Below, in pieces: positions 5,496 through 5,809 of a stretch of DNA of 5,809 nucleotides. Within the stretch, counting starts at the first letter, position 1. Every line of letters begins with the position of its first letter. This DNA comes from Candidatus Moraniibacteriota bacterium (GTDB lineage Bacteria; Patescibacteriota; Minisyncoccia; Moranbacterales; UBA2206). The translations under genes were made by a program, and so were the position numbers. The notes below the pieces were generated by a model. That model saw only the letters and a program-made list of their open reading frames with translations, did not search any database and was not told the DNA's origin. The stretch spans positions 28,165-33,973 of the forward strand of contig JAHFOP010000005.1 of NCBI GenBank assembly GCA_023261605.1, read 5' to 3'.

Positions 5496-5809
5496 CTATA
5501 AATAAAATCTGAAAAGGATAACATCGAAAATCAGATAGAGCGAAATGGAAAACATCGAGAGCAGTCCGATGAGTAGAGCTTTTTCAAAATAGCGTTCGCG
5601 TTTGGCGTAACTGAAAAGAGCGCCAAGCCCAGTGAATATCAAAATAATGTGTGAAGCAAGGTTGGGCAAGAAGTATCTTCCGGGGGTGCCAATTTCAATC
5701 TTGCCTGATGCATTGAAAAAATGCCAGTCGGCGGTGCGAATTCCCAGTTGCAATCCGAGCGTCATCAAGAAGAAAAAAATGATGTATTTTTTTTCTGGAA
5801 GAAAAGCTG
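5496..5809 (-). CDS. C-terminal end of a polytopic membrane protein, possibly DUF2142- or glycosyltransferase-like (truncated by window edge)
   Basis: The minus-strand frame is open from the right edge to TAG 5498-5496, giving 103 visible residues. Codons upstream of a nominal TTG start at 5768 continue open and hydrophobic (PEKKYIIFFFL), so the real start lies outside the window. Three membrane segments are visible: PEKKYIIFFFLMMTLGLQLG, then about 20 residues around ASHIILIFTGLGALF, then the C-terminal ALLIGLLSMFSISLYLIF. Between the first two lies an outer loop ending in GTPGRYFLPNL. A G-R-Y-F-L-P motif before a membrane helix is typical of the C-terminal half of DUF2142-type and related lipid-linked sugar enzymes; assignment to that group is inference from a fragment. 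It is the upstream partner of the 4854-5492 gene. Confidence 0.75.
   Translation of the reverse strand, partial: AFLPEKKYIIFFFLMTLGLQLGIRTADWHFFNASGKIEIGTPGRYFLPNLASHIILIFTGLGALFSYAKRERYFEKALLIGLLSMFSISLYLIFDVILFRFYL

Noticed and set aside
436..5498. Possible alternative code with UGA read as an amino acid (as in some Patescibacteria)
   Set aside because: All six visible stop codons are TAA or TAG, which made me check. However, the genes are full length without any in-frame TGA, so the standard code suffices and six stops are too few to judge.
5044..5505. 153-codon plus-strand frame opposite the two-anchor protein
   Set aside because: It has no domain, signal or promoter. The opposite strand has a coherent anchor, outer core, anchor layout and a 3-nt link to its upstream gene.

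Overview
The window looks like a piece of a chromosome from a Candidate Phyla Radiation (Patescibacteria) bacterium or a close relative. This is an inference. It rests on a DUF4012 protein (a family abundant in those genomes), a small DUF5666-like membrane-anchored protein, short A/T-rich leaders with almost no Shine-Dalgarno signal, compact intergenic regions and moderate A/T richness. I see no phage, transposon, CRISPR, tRNA or rRNA sequence. The standard genetic code explains every gene.

Layout, left to right. (1) Positions 1-330 hold the N-terminal 110 codons of a polytopic membrane protein on the minus strand, cut by the window edge; it resembles a GT39/ArnT-type glycosyltransferase. (2) Positions 331-435 are a very compact divergent promoter region. 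(3) Positions 436-1860 encode a 474-residue DUF4012 protein on the plus strand. (4) Positions 1883-1922 form a bidirectional terminator. (5) Positions 1937-2485 encode, on the minus strand, a 182-residue membrane-anchored DUF5666-like protein. (6) Positions 2486-2649 hold a second divergent promoter pair. (7) Positions 2650-3603 and 3629-4801 are a two-gene plus-strand operon: a UDP-glucuronate 4-epimerase-like nucleotide-sugar epimerase, then S-adenosylmethionine synthetase (metK). (8) Positions 4807-4850 are a second bidirectional terminator. (9) Positions 4854-5492 and 5496-5809 are two minus-strand genes 3 nt apart: the C-terminal end of a polytopic membrane protein and a small two-anchor extracytoplasmic protein.

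Apart from metK, most of the genes point to the cell envelope: a probable membrane glycosyltransferase, a DUF4012 protein that may be distantly LytR-CpsA-Psr-like, a nucleotide-sugar epimerase, a surface-anchored beta-domain protein, and a membrane pair that may handle surface glycans. MetK is housekeeping and supplies the methyl donor.

The transcription signals are unusually legible. Both divergent intergenic regions have near-consensus sigma70-type promoters with 17-bp spacers, and both convergent junctions have a single hairpin that can stop transcription from either side. I did not find a clearly new defence or mobile system. The most distinctive features are the shared -35 element at 378-384 and the possible split of an extracytoplasmic domain from its membrane enzyme at 4854-5809.
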